From assembly GCF_015218165.1 (NCBI RefSeq), contig NZ_CP048659.1, positions 1,798,001 through 1,862,000 of the forward strand: 64,000 bases of DNA, read 5' to 3'. Positions 1 to 7,661 of the stretch are shown one piece after another. Within the stretch, counting starts at the first letter, position 1, and every line of letters starts with the position of its first letter. The notes under the pieces are model-generated. The model was not told the DNA's origin and searched no databases. It worked only from the letters and a program-made list of their open reading frames with translations. The DNA is from Acinetobacter piscicola. GTDB lineage: Bacteria; Pseudomonadota; Gammaproteobacteria; Pseudomonadales; Moraxellaceae. The translations under genes and the position numbers were made by a program.

Positions 1-171
1 ACTTATCCACAAAAATCTCTACCTCTTCTAGATCTTGGTGATGGTCATTATTCTATATATGACTTAGAAACTGGACATGTTTTGGAATGGACGAAAGATG
101 GGGTGGTGGGTAAATTAAGTCTAAGCTTGGAACAATATTTATTGGATACTTTACTAAAAGTTAAGGCTTAA
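1..171 (+). CDS. C-terminal fragment, SUKH (SMI1/KNR4)-like protein
   Basis: The reading frame is open from the first base to a TAA at 169-171, giving the last 56 residues of a protein whose start lies outside the window. The fragment reads LLDLGDGHYSIYDLETGHV, then EWTKDG, and ends in a hydrophobic helix. The pattern of 'D-G-[DG]-x-Y-x-[IL]-D' followed by a V-x-x-W strand and a final amphipathic helix resembles the C-terminal half of SMI1/KNR4 (SUKH) domains, which are often immunity proteins to contact-dependent or polymorphic toxins. That assignment is inference from a short piece. No partner toxin gene is visible here. Codon use and A+T richness look like the rest of the window. Confidence 0.4.
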   Translation, partial: TYPQKSLPLLDLGDGHYSIYDLETGHVLEWTKDGVVGKLSLSLEQYLLDTLLKVKA

Positions 172-303
172 TACTTTTTATTCAGTTTATCACTTATCCT
201 ATAGTCAAAATTTTTATATGTTCGAATATAGAAGTAATTTGTAGAGAAATCTCTCATGATCAAGGGATTGGACTGCTCCCAGTATCCTTGACATGAGACA
301 GCC

Positions 304-1111
304 TCATTTTGAAGCTGCTTCAAAGGCTTCTGGACTCATCCCATCGAGATGTGAATGACGTCTGATTCGATTGTAAAACATCTCGATATAATCAAACACA
401 TCTGCACGGGCTATTTCCTCGAGTTTTATAGATTCTCTTTTTAATTCTTTCCTTCTTCAAGCTGCTAAAAAAGGATTCAGCAACGGCATTATCCCAGCAG
501 TTTCCGCGACGACTCATACTTGGAACCAAATTATGCTTCTGACAGAATTTCTGCCAGTCTCCGCTGCTGTATTGTGAGCCTTGGTCTGAATGTATGATCA
601 CAGGTTCATTTGGCCTGCGTCGCCATGCCGCCATAAGAAGTGCATCCAAAACAATATCCTTGGCAAGCGTAGGTTTCATTGACCAACCGATGACTTTCCT
701 TGAATATAAATCGAGAACCACAGCCAGATATAACCAGCCTTGCCAGGTGCGGATATAGGTAATATCAGTCACCCACGAGGTATCAGGTGTGTTTACAACA
801 AATTCTCGATTTAAATGGTTGGGTGGCACAATCTGAGGACGACCACGACCATAGCTTTTATGCTTCTTATATCCTCGAACAGCGGTAATACTATTGTTCT
901 TCATTATCTTCAGCACAAGATTAGGTCCACAGCTATCACCTAACTCTTTAAGATCCAGGGTGATGCGACGATAACCGTAGATACCATAACTGGCCTCATA
1001 AGAAGACCAGATGAGCTGTAATAACCGCTTATCTTCAATAGCCCTGCCTGATTCAGGTTCATGCAACCAAGCGTAATAGCCAGCACGCGCGATCTTAAGA
1101 ACCCGACACAT
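304..1111 (-). pseudogene. IS3-family transposase orfB, frameshifted
   Basis: This is the integrase-like catalytic subunit of an IS3 element. The frame starting at ATG 1111 contains the helical region, then the first catalytic Asp in WVTDITYIRTW, the second in HSDQGSQYSS, and the Glu in [18 protein letters not shown], the usual D-D-E arrangement. The continuous frame stops at 392 with an aberrant tail (GNSPCRCV). Removing one base near 408-416 restores the expected family ending, which reads on through [15 protein letters not shown] to a TGA at 304-306. A single-base insertion has therefore truncated it. In IS3 elements orfB is made as an OrfAB fusion by programmed frameshifting, so 1111 may not be the native start. 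Confidence 0.8.
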
Positions 1112-1158
1112 CGTTTTAACCTTAAACTGATGGCTGTATTCAAGGATGAACTGCTACT

Positions 1159-1443
1159 TCACTCGGGCAGGCTTGCAAAGTACCTTGCGGCCTTTTTTAG
1201 GATATCCCGTTCCTCTTCAGTTTGTTTAAGCTGACTTTTGAGGCGCAGGATTTCTTTCTTTGCCTCAAGTAGTTCATGTTCATCAAGGGAGTTGCGTAAA
1301 GGTTGTACAGCCTTTAACTATTTATAAATACTGTGTTGTGATACACCTAAACGTTCCGCTACATCAGTGACAGAATATCCTCGTTCAGTAATTAATTTTA
1401 TAGCTTCATCTTTAAATTCTGGGGTATATCGTTGTCCACTCAT
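1159..1443 (-). pseudogene. IS3-family transposase orfA, amber-interrupted
   Basis: From ATG 1443 the minus strand reads MSGQRYTPEFKDEAIKLI and continues with a helix-turn-helix (YSVTDVAERLGVSQHSIYK), then a leucine-rich coiled coil (RLKSQLKQTEEERDILKKA), and ends at TGA 1159-1161. This is the DNA-binding subunit of an IS3 element. Codon 42 is TAG (complement of 1318-1320), exactly where the family has the conserved Trp of 'YKW', so a TGG-to-TAG change has interrupted it. The DNA-binding subunit would stop after 41 residues. Confidence 0.75.
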
Positions 1444-1578
1444 AATGTTCTCTCCTGTGCAAAAAGAATAGACGATATTTGTCTAGGAGAGTGGTGGCAG
1501 TCCAAAAAGATGGTTATATGAGTCTAGAATTTTGGTGGCCATTCACAAATCTATACTTTAATAAAGTTGATTGATTCC

Positions 1579-1597
1579 GCTTACCATTTGCTTACCA
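1579..1597. repeat. Direct repeat GCTTACCA x2 beside tRNA
   Basis: Two copies of GCTTACCA are spaced 11 bases apart, between the IS3 element and the tRNA terminator. The arrangement has the same 11-base period as the ATTACGCCA pair directly in front of the integrase gene at 57.5 kb. It could be a leftover arm-type integrase site from an element once inserted at the tRNA. That is inference, and the match could be coincidental. Confidence 0.3.
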
Positions 1598-1608
1598 GAA
1601 TCTAGAAA

Positions 1609-1645
1609 CAAAAAAACCACTTAGGATTAATGCACCTAAGTGGTT
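1609..1645 (-). terminator. Rho-independent terminator of the tRNA gene
   Basis: A perfect 11-bp stem (AACCACTTAGG / CCTAAGTGGTT) with a 9-nt loop lies immediately downstream of the tRNA on the minus strand. It is followed by a run of T residues in that direction (TTTTTTTG). Both features are as expected of an intrinsic terminator. Confidence 0.8.
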
Positions 1646-1653
1646 GTTTTATT

Positions 1654-1730
<77 letters not shown>

Positions 1731-1748
1731 TGCATCAAGTGAACTGAT

Positions 1749-1777
1749 TTAATATCAATTACTTGGAGTGTGCGCAA
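1749..1777 (-). promoter_or_regulatory. Sigma-70 promoter for the tRNA gene
   Basis: On the minus strand, TTGCGC (complement of 1772-1777) and TATTAA (complement of 1749-1754) are separated by exactly 17 bases. Transcription would start about 10 bases before the tRNA 5' end at 1730. Confidence 0.55.
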
Positions 1778-2410
1778 TACTAACTAAGATTTTAGATTAT
1801 ATCAAGTGTTTTCTTCTAGTAGACGCATAGTAGACCATAGAAAATATTGTGATATATTGCTTAGCGTTATAACAGAGTGCGATTTTATATATGTCATTAT
1901 AAAGAGTAAAGCTCACTAAGCCATTTATTGATCAATCGGAGCTTAATTCAGTGATAGATAGAGAGTGATGTGTCCTGTTATTTCAGCACACATCAAACAA
2001 ATAGAAATATTTCCTCGATTTATTAATGCTTTGTTATAAGAAGACCAATTGGTTGTACGATAGATTTTAGGTGTGGGCTTATTCATTTGAGAAGTATAAT
2101 GTTGAATAAGCCTTAAAATATAATCATGCTGTGATTTTTAGCTGTTATAGAAGTTTATGATAAAATATTTCTAAATTAATTCTAATGAAATAGAGAATAT
2201 TATTTTATTTTTATGTAATGGTAGTATTCTTAAAATTAAAACATTGTAATTTTTTATTGTTAAAATATTAATATTTTTTATTGGGTATGATTTAGTTTTA
2301 TATATTTAAAATTAGATGCGTTTTCTGAAAATTAAATAAAAGATAAAAATAGTCTCTGAACTATTTTTACATTAGGTATACATTATAAAAGTAGTGAGTA
2401 CAATATAGTA
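1778..2410. other. AT-rich intergenic region with one stem-loop
   Basis: No convincing gene on either strand. The only clear structure is a 10-bp perfect inverted repeat, GGCTTATTCA at 2076-2085 and TGAATAAGCC at 2103-2112, with a 17-nt loop and no T-run on the plus strand. The stretch from about 2160 to 2350 is almost pure A/T. The region ends where the next gene's reading frame begins without a recognisable start. Confidence 0.6.
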
Positions 2411-2863
2411 AATGCTGACCCTATTACAGGTGAACCTGGTGCTCATCCTGTAGGTACAGGTCTTGGCGCAGCTAGTGGTGCGGCAGTAGGTGCTGTTGGT
2501 GGTCCAATAGGAGCTGTTGTAGGTGGTGTAGTCGGTGCTGTTGCAGGTGGTTTGGCTGGTAAAGGTGCAGCTGAAGCAGTCAACCCAACTGAAGAAGAAG
2601 CTTATTGGCGTAGTACAGCCAATAGTACGCCTTATTATGCAGACACTTTAAATATTTATAGTGATTTAGATTACGACAAAGATTATCGTTCAGCTTATCA
2701 TTTAGGCTATACAGGTCGCACTGAATATCCTACTGAAACGCGTTTTGAAGATGTAGAACATGATCTAAAAGTGAAATGGGAACAGGTCAAAGGAACTTCA
2801 CGTTTAACATGGGAACAAGCGAAACATGCGGTTAAAGATGCATGGAATAGAGTAAGTCAGTAG
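2411..2863 (+). CDS. Glycine-zipper protein, start codon not visible
   Basis: The frame from 2411 reads NADPITGEPGAHPVGTG and then a Gly/Ala/Val stretch with repeated small-xxx-small spacing (about residues 15-55). A hydrophilic C-terminal half contains YWRSTANSTPYYADT, YHLGYTGRTEYP and a charged tail. The first part is a glycine-zipper segment, which packs into or across membranes; the rest is a conserved soluble region I associate with Acinetobacter hypothetical proteins. No function is known to me. In this frame there is no ATG or GTG between the upstream in-frame stop near 2355 and 2552, where a TTG occurs inside the zipper. Translation from that TTG would lose most of the zipper. Either the 5' end was lost by rearrangement or an unusual start is used. 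A terminator follows. Confidence 0.6.
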   Translation, partial: NADPITGEPGAHPVGTGLGAASGAAVGAVGGPIGAVVGGVVGAVAGGLAGKGAAEAVNPTEEEAYWRSTANSTPYYADTLNIYSDLDYDKDYRSAYHLGYTGRTEYPTETRFEDVEHDLKVKWEQVKGTSRLTWEQAKHAVKDAWNRVSQ

Positions 2864-2877
2864 ATTGAAATTAACGG

Positions 2878-2905
2878 AAAGGGACTATATAAGTCCCTTT
2901 ATTTA
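2878..2905 (+). terminator. Intrinsic terminator before katE
   Basis: AAAGGGACT at 2878-2886 pairs perfectly with AGTCCCTTT at 2892-2900 around a 5-nt loop and is followed by TTTAT-type sequence. It lies between the glycine-zipper gene and katE, so katE probably has its own promoter close to or within this 65-bp gap. Confidence 0.65.
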
Positions 2906-2928
2906 TATAATCAGATGAGGAAATCAAA

Positions 2929-5007
2929 ATGTCAAAACAGAATAAAAATGAAAAAATTCAGCAATTCGAGTCAGAATCTTATGTAGATCCGCAACATCAA
3001 ATACTGACAACTTCATTAGGTGTTGCGGTTAAAGATAATCAAAATAGTCTACGTGCGGATAGTCGTGGTCCAACATTATTAGAAGATTTTTTTCTTAGAG
3101 ATAAACTGATTCACTTTGATCGAGAGCGTATTCCTGAACGTGTTGTACATGCACGTGGTGTAGGTGCTCATGGTTATTTTGAGGCTTATCCAGGAAATGA
3201 AAAATGGACGAAAGCTCATTTTTTAACAAATTCTGAAAGAAAAACACCTATATTTGCACGAATATCAACAGTGCAAGGCGGACGGGGTTCTGCTGATGTT
3301 GTACGTGACGTACGTGGTTTTTCCATAAAATTTTATACTCAGGAAGGTAATTACGATTTAGTAGGTAATAATATTCCTGTTTTTTTTATTCAGGATGCTA
3401 TTAAATTCCCTGATTTTGTTCATGCCGTAAAACCAGAGGATCATAATGAAATTCCTACAGGTCAATCTGCTCACGATACATTTTGGGATTTTGTTTCTTT
3501 AAATACAGAAGCTGCACACATGACAACATGGGTGATGTCTGATCGTGCAATTCCTCGAAACTTGCGTTCTATTCAAGGTTTTGGTGTTCATACTTTTAGA
3601 TTAATTAATGCTAAGAATGAAGCTTTTTTAGTAAAATTTCACTGGACACCAAAGCAAGGTGTCGCGCAAGTCGTTTGGGATGAAGCTTTAAAGCTCAATG
3701 GTAAAGATCCTGACTTTCATCGTCGAGATTTATGGGATGCAATCGAAAGAGGGAATTATCCTGAATGGGAGCTAGGTGCTCAAATTTTTACTGAAGAACA
3801 AGCAGCAGAGTGGGATTTTGATGTCTTAGATCCAACTAAACTCGTACCTGAAGAATTAGTACCTGTCACGCCATTGGGTAAATTTATCTTAAATCGAAAT
3901 CCTGATGAATTTTTTGCAGAAACAGAACAGGTCGCTTTTTCTCCAGCAAATATTGTTCCTGGTATAGATTTTAGTAATGATCCTTTATTGCAAGGTCGTC
4001 TATTTAGTTATACAGATACTCATTTGCATCGTCTAGGTACACCTAATTTTAATCAAATTCCAATTAATAAGCCCGTATGTCCATTCCATACCAATCGTCG
4101 TGGAGGATTTGCAAATCAGCATATTCATAAAGGTAAGGCCAATTACGAACCTAATTCAGTAGATAGTAATTATCCACGTGAAGCAACAGAGGATCAGCAA
4201 GCATTCACTAGCTATCCTGAAAGAATCGAAGGTAGTAAATTGCGTATTCGTGCAGAAAGTTTTGCAGATCATTTTTCTCAAGCAACCTTGCACTATCGTA
4301 GCTTGAGCACGCATGAGCAACAACATATTAAAGATGCTTATGCCTTTGAGCTGTCTAAAGTGCAAGCTGAAGAAATTAGGCAGCGTGTTGTGTCTGAGCT
4401 GCTAAGTCCTATTGATCAAGATTTAGCACAGTATGTAGCAAATGAACTAGGACTAAATGTGGAGAAAGCAAAGGTTAAATCGCCTAACTCAGAAATAATA
4501 ATCTCCAAAAAGCTTAGTATAGACGCTTTTCCTGCCCCTGATATTGCACAACGTAAAATCGCAGTACTCGTGCATAACGGTGCAAATGCTACGACTGTAA
4601 ATGCAATTAAAAAATGGGCAGAACAAAATAATGCCATCGCTGAAGTGTTAGCCCCAAGTGCAGCTCCTGTGAAATCGAGTGATGATCAGGAAATCGCTGT
4701 AAATGGTCGTCAAAATGGTGAGCCATCTGTAACTTATGATGCTACTGTAGTTGTTGATGGTCATAATTTTGACAAGTTTAAATCTGATGGTGTTGCCAAG
4801 CACTATGTATTAGAAACTTATAAACACTTAAAACCGATTGTTCTGATAGGTGATAAATCTCAAATTATTGAGATATTAAATATTAAGCAAGATGAGAGTG
4901 TATTTATTACGGACGATTTTTTATCTATACAGAATGAATTTAAACAAGCCATTCAGCAACATAGAAATTGGGATAGAGAAGAAGCGGCAAAAGAGATACC
5001 TGCTTAA
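2929..5007 (+). CDS. katE: Catalase HPII-type (large subunit)
   Basis: Monofunctional haem catalase that splits hydrogen peroxide into water and oxygen in the cytoplasm. At 692 residues it belongs to the large-subunit clade (small catalases are about 480-500). The catalytic His is in VVHARGVGAHGYFE (His74), the partner Asn in VGNNIPVFFIQD (Asn147), and the haem-ligand Tyr in RLFSYTDTHLHRLG (Tyr361, with Arg357). The last 150 or so residues (from IAVLVHNGANATT) form the flavodoxin/GATase-1-like domain that distinguishes HPII enzymes. The start at 2929 follows a GAGGAAA ribosome site. It stands alone as a transcription unit. HPII enzymes are usually stationary-phase or stress induced, but no such element is obvious here. 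Confidence 0.96.
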   Translation: MSKQNKNEKIQQFESESYVDPQHQILTTSLGVAVKDNQNSLRADSRGPTLLEDFFLRDKLIHFDRERIPERVVHARGVGAHGYFEAYPGNEKWTKAHFLTNSERKTPIFARISTVQGGRGSADVVRDVRGFSIKFYTQEGNYDLVGNNIPVFFIQDAIKFPDFVHAVKPEDHNEIPTGQSAHDTFWDFVSLNTEAAHMTTWVMSDRAIPRNLRSIQGFGVHTFRLINAKNEAFLVKFHWTPKQGVAQVVWDEALKLNGKDPDFHRRDLWDAIERGNYPEWELGAQIFTEEQAAEWDFDVLDPTKLVPEELVPVTPLGKFILNRNPDEFFAETEQVAFSPANIVPGIDFSNDPLLQGRLFSYTDTHLHRLGTPNFNQIPINKPVCPFHTNRRGGFANQHIHKGKANYEPNSVDSNYPREATEDQQAFTSYPERIEGSKLRIRAESFADHFSQATLHYRSLSTHEQQHIKDAYAFELSKVQAEEIRQRVVSELLSPIDQDLAQYVANELGLNVEKAKVKSPNSEIIISKKLSIDAFPAPDIAQRKIAVLVHNGANATTVNAIKKWAEQNNAIAEVLAPSAAPVKSSDDQEIAVNGRQNGEPSVTYDATVVVDGHNFDKFKSDGVAKHYVLETYKHLKPIVLIGDKSQIIEILNIKQDESVFITDDFLSIQNEFKQAIQQHRNWDREEAAKEIPA

Positions 5008-5244
5008 ATTTAAGGTATTTTAACCCCTTTTTTGTTATTTTCAATTTGTTTAAAGTCATCATAGATTGTTTACTTATATTTGCAATCATTCACAAAGCCG
5101 TCTAGATTTTGTAGGCGGCAATTCCAAATTTTTGGTATATGAATATTATTGTTTGATAGAGTTTTGCTATTGTGGAATTTGTAAATAATATTCTAAGTAC
5201 TATTTTTTTTACATTGCAATTTGAAGTGATTTAAATAAAAAGAC
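5008..5244. other. AT-rich intergenic region after katE
   Basis: Spacer between katE and the miniature IS derivative. I see no gene, no hairpin with a T-run and no repeat here. The sequence from 5538 to 5779 on the other side of the miniature element is equally AT-rich; an open frame there begins at a TTG without a ribosome site and has no protein-like composition. Confidence 0.6.
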
Positions 5245-5537
5245 CTCTTGTGCCTTGTGTAAGTCCTCATTGTGAGTTTATGTGGTTGCTTAGTACAGCG
5301 ATTAAGTTAAGGCATAAACCGAATCTTTTCTGTTTATTCTGATAGTGCTTACTTAATACGCTCACTGTTTTGAATTGAATATTGATGTGTTTAATTAAAA
5401 CTCGTATTTTGCCAATCATCTCAGTAAAACTTGTCGGGATACACCAACCAAAAGTATGAATTCCGAATCTGAAAAACGGTTTAATTTCTGATATTTCATG
5501 AAATTTATATGGAGGCGCTTTTTTACTTCGGCAAGAG
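5245..5537. mobile_element. Miniature (internally deleted) IS5-type derivative
   Basis: A 293-bp segment with ends CTCTTG... on the left and ...GGCAAGAG on the right, and no transposase frame. Its two halves match the two ends of the longer remnant at 54346-55060. Left halves share CTCATTG(T/C)GAGTTTATG, AGTACAGCGATTAAGTTAA and ACCGAATCTTTTC. Right halves share CATCTCAG, CCAACCAAA, GAATCTGAAAAA and GGTTTAATTTCTGATAT. It is therefore the same element with the transposase deleted, MITE-like in form. The ends have drifted from each other, so it is old. Confidence 0.75.
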
Positions 5538-5779
5538 ATTTAAAGAAAAAACAATATAAATTTATTGATTAATCAAAATATATCAACTCATTTATTATAT
5601 ATAAGCGATCAAGCTGAATATCCGTATTTGATCAGTAAGCGTATAAAAGTATGTCTAATCATATGTAAAATTTGCATATCAATACAAAACTTCAATCATT
5701 TACATGCAATGGATTATTGTAATTTTAATCAAATACTTTCAAAATCCGCATTTCCATATCAGTCTTTGGTTAGATTTAA

Positions 5780-6340
5780 ATGAAAAAGTTAGGTGAACTT
5801 ACCTTTAAACTTGCTGGTGTAAAATATCATGTCGAACCAGATGTATTAGAAAAAAAACAAGTGATTATTGGTTTTGAACATACATCGATGATGGATGCAG
5901 TGCTTTCATTGGCGCTTTTCCAAATTTATAATATTAAAATTCATACATTGATTAAGAAAGAACTGTTTAAAGGGCCATTCAAACCTGTCCTTGAAGCATT
6001 AGGCGGAATCCCCGTTGACCGCAAGTCAAATAAAGATATCGTTTCACATATGGTTGAACACTTTCAGGAAAATGAAGAGTTTAATCTCGTGATTGCACCT
6101 GAAGCGACACGTGCTAAAAATGGTGAACAGCGTAAACCGATTCGTACAGGATTTTGGCATATTGCGAAAGCTGCCAATGTTCCAATTGTCTTGATGTACA
6201 TCAATAATAAAAATAAGCAGGGTGGAATCTTTGGGAAAATTTACCCAACAGATTTAGATCATGATATGGTTTTGCTTAAAGAACTTTATAAAAAGCATGC
6301 AGATTTAGATATTGTAATTCCTGAACCTAAAAAAAATTAG
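5780..6340 (+). CDS. PlsC-like acyltransferase
   Basis: A 186-residue member of the lysophospholipid acyltransferase superfamily. The HxxxxD motif is present as His34...Asp39 in FEHTSMMDAV. The acceptor-binding block GGIPVDR is at 75-81. The third block reads APEATR where most family members have FPEGTR. There is no long N-terminal transmembrane anchor, so it is shorter than true PlsC (about 240 residues) and is probably peripheral at the inner membrane. Likely activity is transfer of an acyl chain onto a lysophospholipid or related acceptor; the substrate cannot be named from sequence. There is no strong ribosome site before ATG 5780. yebC follows about 110 bp later behind its own promoter. 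Confidence 0.85.
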   Translation: MKKLGELTFKLAGVKYHVEPDVLEKKQVIIGFEHTSMMDAVLSLALFQIYNIKIHTLIKKELFKGPFKPVLEALGGIPVDRKSNKDIVSHMVEHFQENEEFNLVIAPEATRAKNGEQRKPIRTGFWHIAKAANVPIVLMYINNKNKQGGIFGKIYPTDLDHDMVLLKELYKKHADLDIVIPEPKKN

Positions 6341-6371
6341 GTATTTGTCTATTTTCTAAAAAAAAGGCACT

Positions 6372-6400
6372 TTCTCAAAAAAAAGCGCTTATGGTAGAAT
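6372..6400 (+). promoter_or_regulatory. Extended -10 promoter for yebC
   Basis: TAGAAT at 6395-6400 is preceded by TGG (extended -10), with TTCTCA at 6372-6377 as a weak -35 at 17-base spacing. It sits about 50 bases before the yebC start. Confidence 0.45.
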
Positions 6401-6450
6401 TACTGTCAATTTGAAAGGCATAAGGCCGATCTACAAGGAGCATATTTCGC

Positions 6451-7200
6451 ATGGCGGGTCATTCCAAGTGGGCTAATACCAAGCATCGTAAAGCAAAACA
6501 AGATGCGAGCCGCGCTAAAGTATTCACAAAATTTATTCGTGAAATCGTAACAGCTGCCCGTTTAGGTGGTGGTGATGCGGCATCCAACCCACGTTTACGT
6601 GCTGTTGTGGAAAAAGCATTGGTTGCTAACATGACACGTGACACTATTAACCGTGCTATTCAGCGTGGTGTTGGTGGTGAAGACAATGATGACTTAAAAG
6701 AAGTAACTTACGAAGGTTATGGTGTTGGTGGTGTGGCAGTTATTATTGAGACCATGACTGATAACTTAAACCGTACTGTGCCTGATGTTCGTCACTGTTT
6801 TTCTAAAACAGGCGGTAACTTAGGTACAGCAGGTTCAGTAGCATATATGTTTACCAAACGTGGTGAGATTACTTTTGAAGATGTTTCTTTAGAAGATAAA
6901 ATCATGGAAGTGGCTTTGGAAGCAGGTGCAGAAGATATCGAAGTGGATGAGGATGAAATTCTCGTCATTACCACGCCTGAAACGTTTGGTGATGTACAAG
7001 ATGCGCTTGCAGCAGCAGGTTTAAAATCGGATAATGCTGAAGTTGTCATGAATCCATCGACTAAAGCTGAAATCACAGATGTTGATCAAGCAAAACAAAT
7101 CTTAAAAATGATCGATATGTTTGAAGATTTGGATGATGTACAAAACGTGTATACCAACGTTGAATTCTCTGAGGCTGTATTAGCAGAACTAGACGCTTAA
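6451..7200 (+). CDS. yebC: YebC/TACO1-family regulator
   Basis: A 249-residue, full-length YebC family protein. It begins with the hallmark [18 protein letters not shown] and carries [12 protein letters not shown] and the acidic C-terminal domain ([16 protein letters not shown]). Older annotation calls the family a DNA-binding transcriptional regulator. More recent work on YebC/TACO1 proteins points to a role at the ribosome in translating difficult proline-rich stretches. The start follows ACAAGGAGCAT, a good ribosome site, and a strong intrinsic terminator follows the gene. It forms a monocistronic unit. Confidence 0.95.
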   Translation: MAGHSKWANTKHRKAKQDASRAKVFTKFIREIVTAARLGGGDAASNPRLRAVVEKALVANMTRDTINRAIQRGVGGEDNDDLKEVTYEGYGVGGVAVIIETMTDNLNRTVPDVRHCFSKTGGNLGTAGSVAYMFTKRGEITFEDVSLEDKIMEVALEAGAEDIEVDEDEILVITTPETFGDVQDALAAAGLKSDNAEVVMNPSTKAEITDVDQAKQILKMIDMFEDLDDVQNVYTNVEFSEAVLAELDA

Positions 7201-7251
7201 GACTAAATCTATGAAAATAGGATTTTGATTCAGTTTAAAACCGTATTTTAA

Positions 7252-7285
7252 AAAACGCCGAATGTGGTGACATTGGGCGTTTTTA
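7252..7285 (+). terminator. Intrinsic terminator of yebC
   Basis: AACGCC-GAATGT pairs with ACATT-GGGCGTT (one mismatch, GGTG loop) and runs into TTTTT. It lies 50 bp after the yebC stop. Confidence 0.8.
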
Positions 7286-7296
7286 TTTTAAAAAGT

Positions 7297-7479
7297 TTAG
7301 ACAATATTCAATTCATTAAAAAGTTCTAATCCTAATTGGATATTATGTTGACTTAAAAAGCGTGAATCTGCCGTAGATAAATGGTCGGCCATATTCAAAT
7401 GTGAAAATAAAAGAATGTCTGAATAAATTTCTCTTGTGTGGGTGTAATCTATTGTCATTAATCTGTGATGATTGCACAC
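7297..7479 (-). CDS. Possible 60-residue protein, unknown
   Basis: A short minus-strand frame between the yebC terminator and pepN. The C-terminal half (HLSTADSRFLSQHNIQLGLELFNEL) has the composition of a folded helical protein, while the N-terminus (MCNHHRLMTIDYTHTRE) is less convincing. There is no recognisable domain. The ribosome site is weak. It could be a degenerate C-terminal piece of a longer gene rather than an intact small gene. I include it because nothing else explains this stretch. Confidence 0.3.
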   Translation of the reverse strand: MCNHHRLMTIDYTHTREIYSDILLFSHLNMADHLSTADSRFLSQHNIQLGLELFNELNIV

Positions 7480-7661
7480 ATTTATTTTGACTAAATATAC
7501 GTCATATCAATGTTATTTCACGCCGAATAGATTGAAAATAAGACCACAAAGACCCATATAAAAATACAAAGCAATACACAGACAAATTGTGAAATTTGAC
7601 CTATCATCAACTTACTTCACAAATTATAAGTCTGAATCAGACAATAGGATTAGGACATCGT

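Larger units (their letters stand above)
269..1504 (-). mobile_element. Decayed IS3-family insertion sequence
   Basis: About 1.24 kb bounded by imperfect terminal inverted repeats: TGGACTGCTCCC at the left end (from 269) and GGTGGCAGTCCA at the right end (to 1504). Inside, on the minus strand, are an orfA and orfB pair typical of the IS3 family with a D-D-E transposase. Both frames are broken (amber codon in orfA, frameshift near the end of orfB). I see no matching target duplication directly outside the ends (GAT on the left, AAA on the right), so one flank has probably been rearranged since insertion. The copy is very likely not autonomous. Confidence 0.8.

Noticed and set aside
940..1143. 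A minus-strand frame between orfA and orfB of the IS3 element
   Set aside because: Overlaps the catalytic orfB in another frame and has no family similarity.
5565..5783. A 72-residue frame upstream of the acyltransferase
   Set aside because: TTG start, no ribosome site, and composition typical of random AT-rich DNA.
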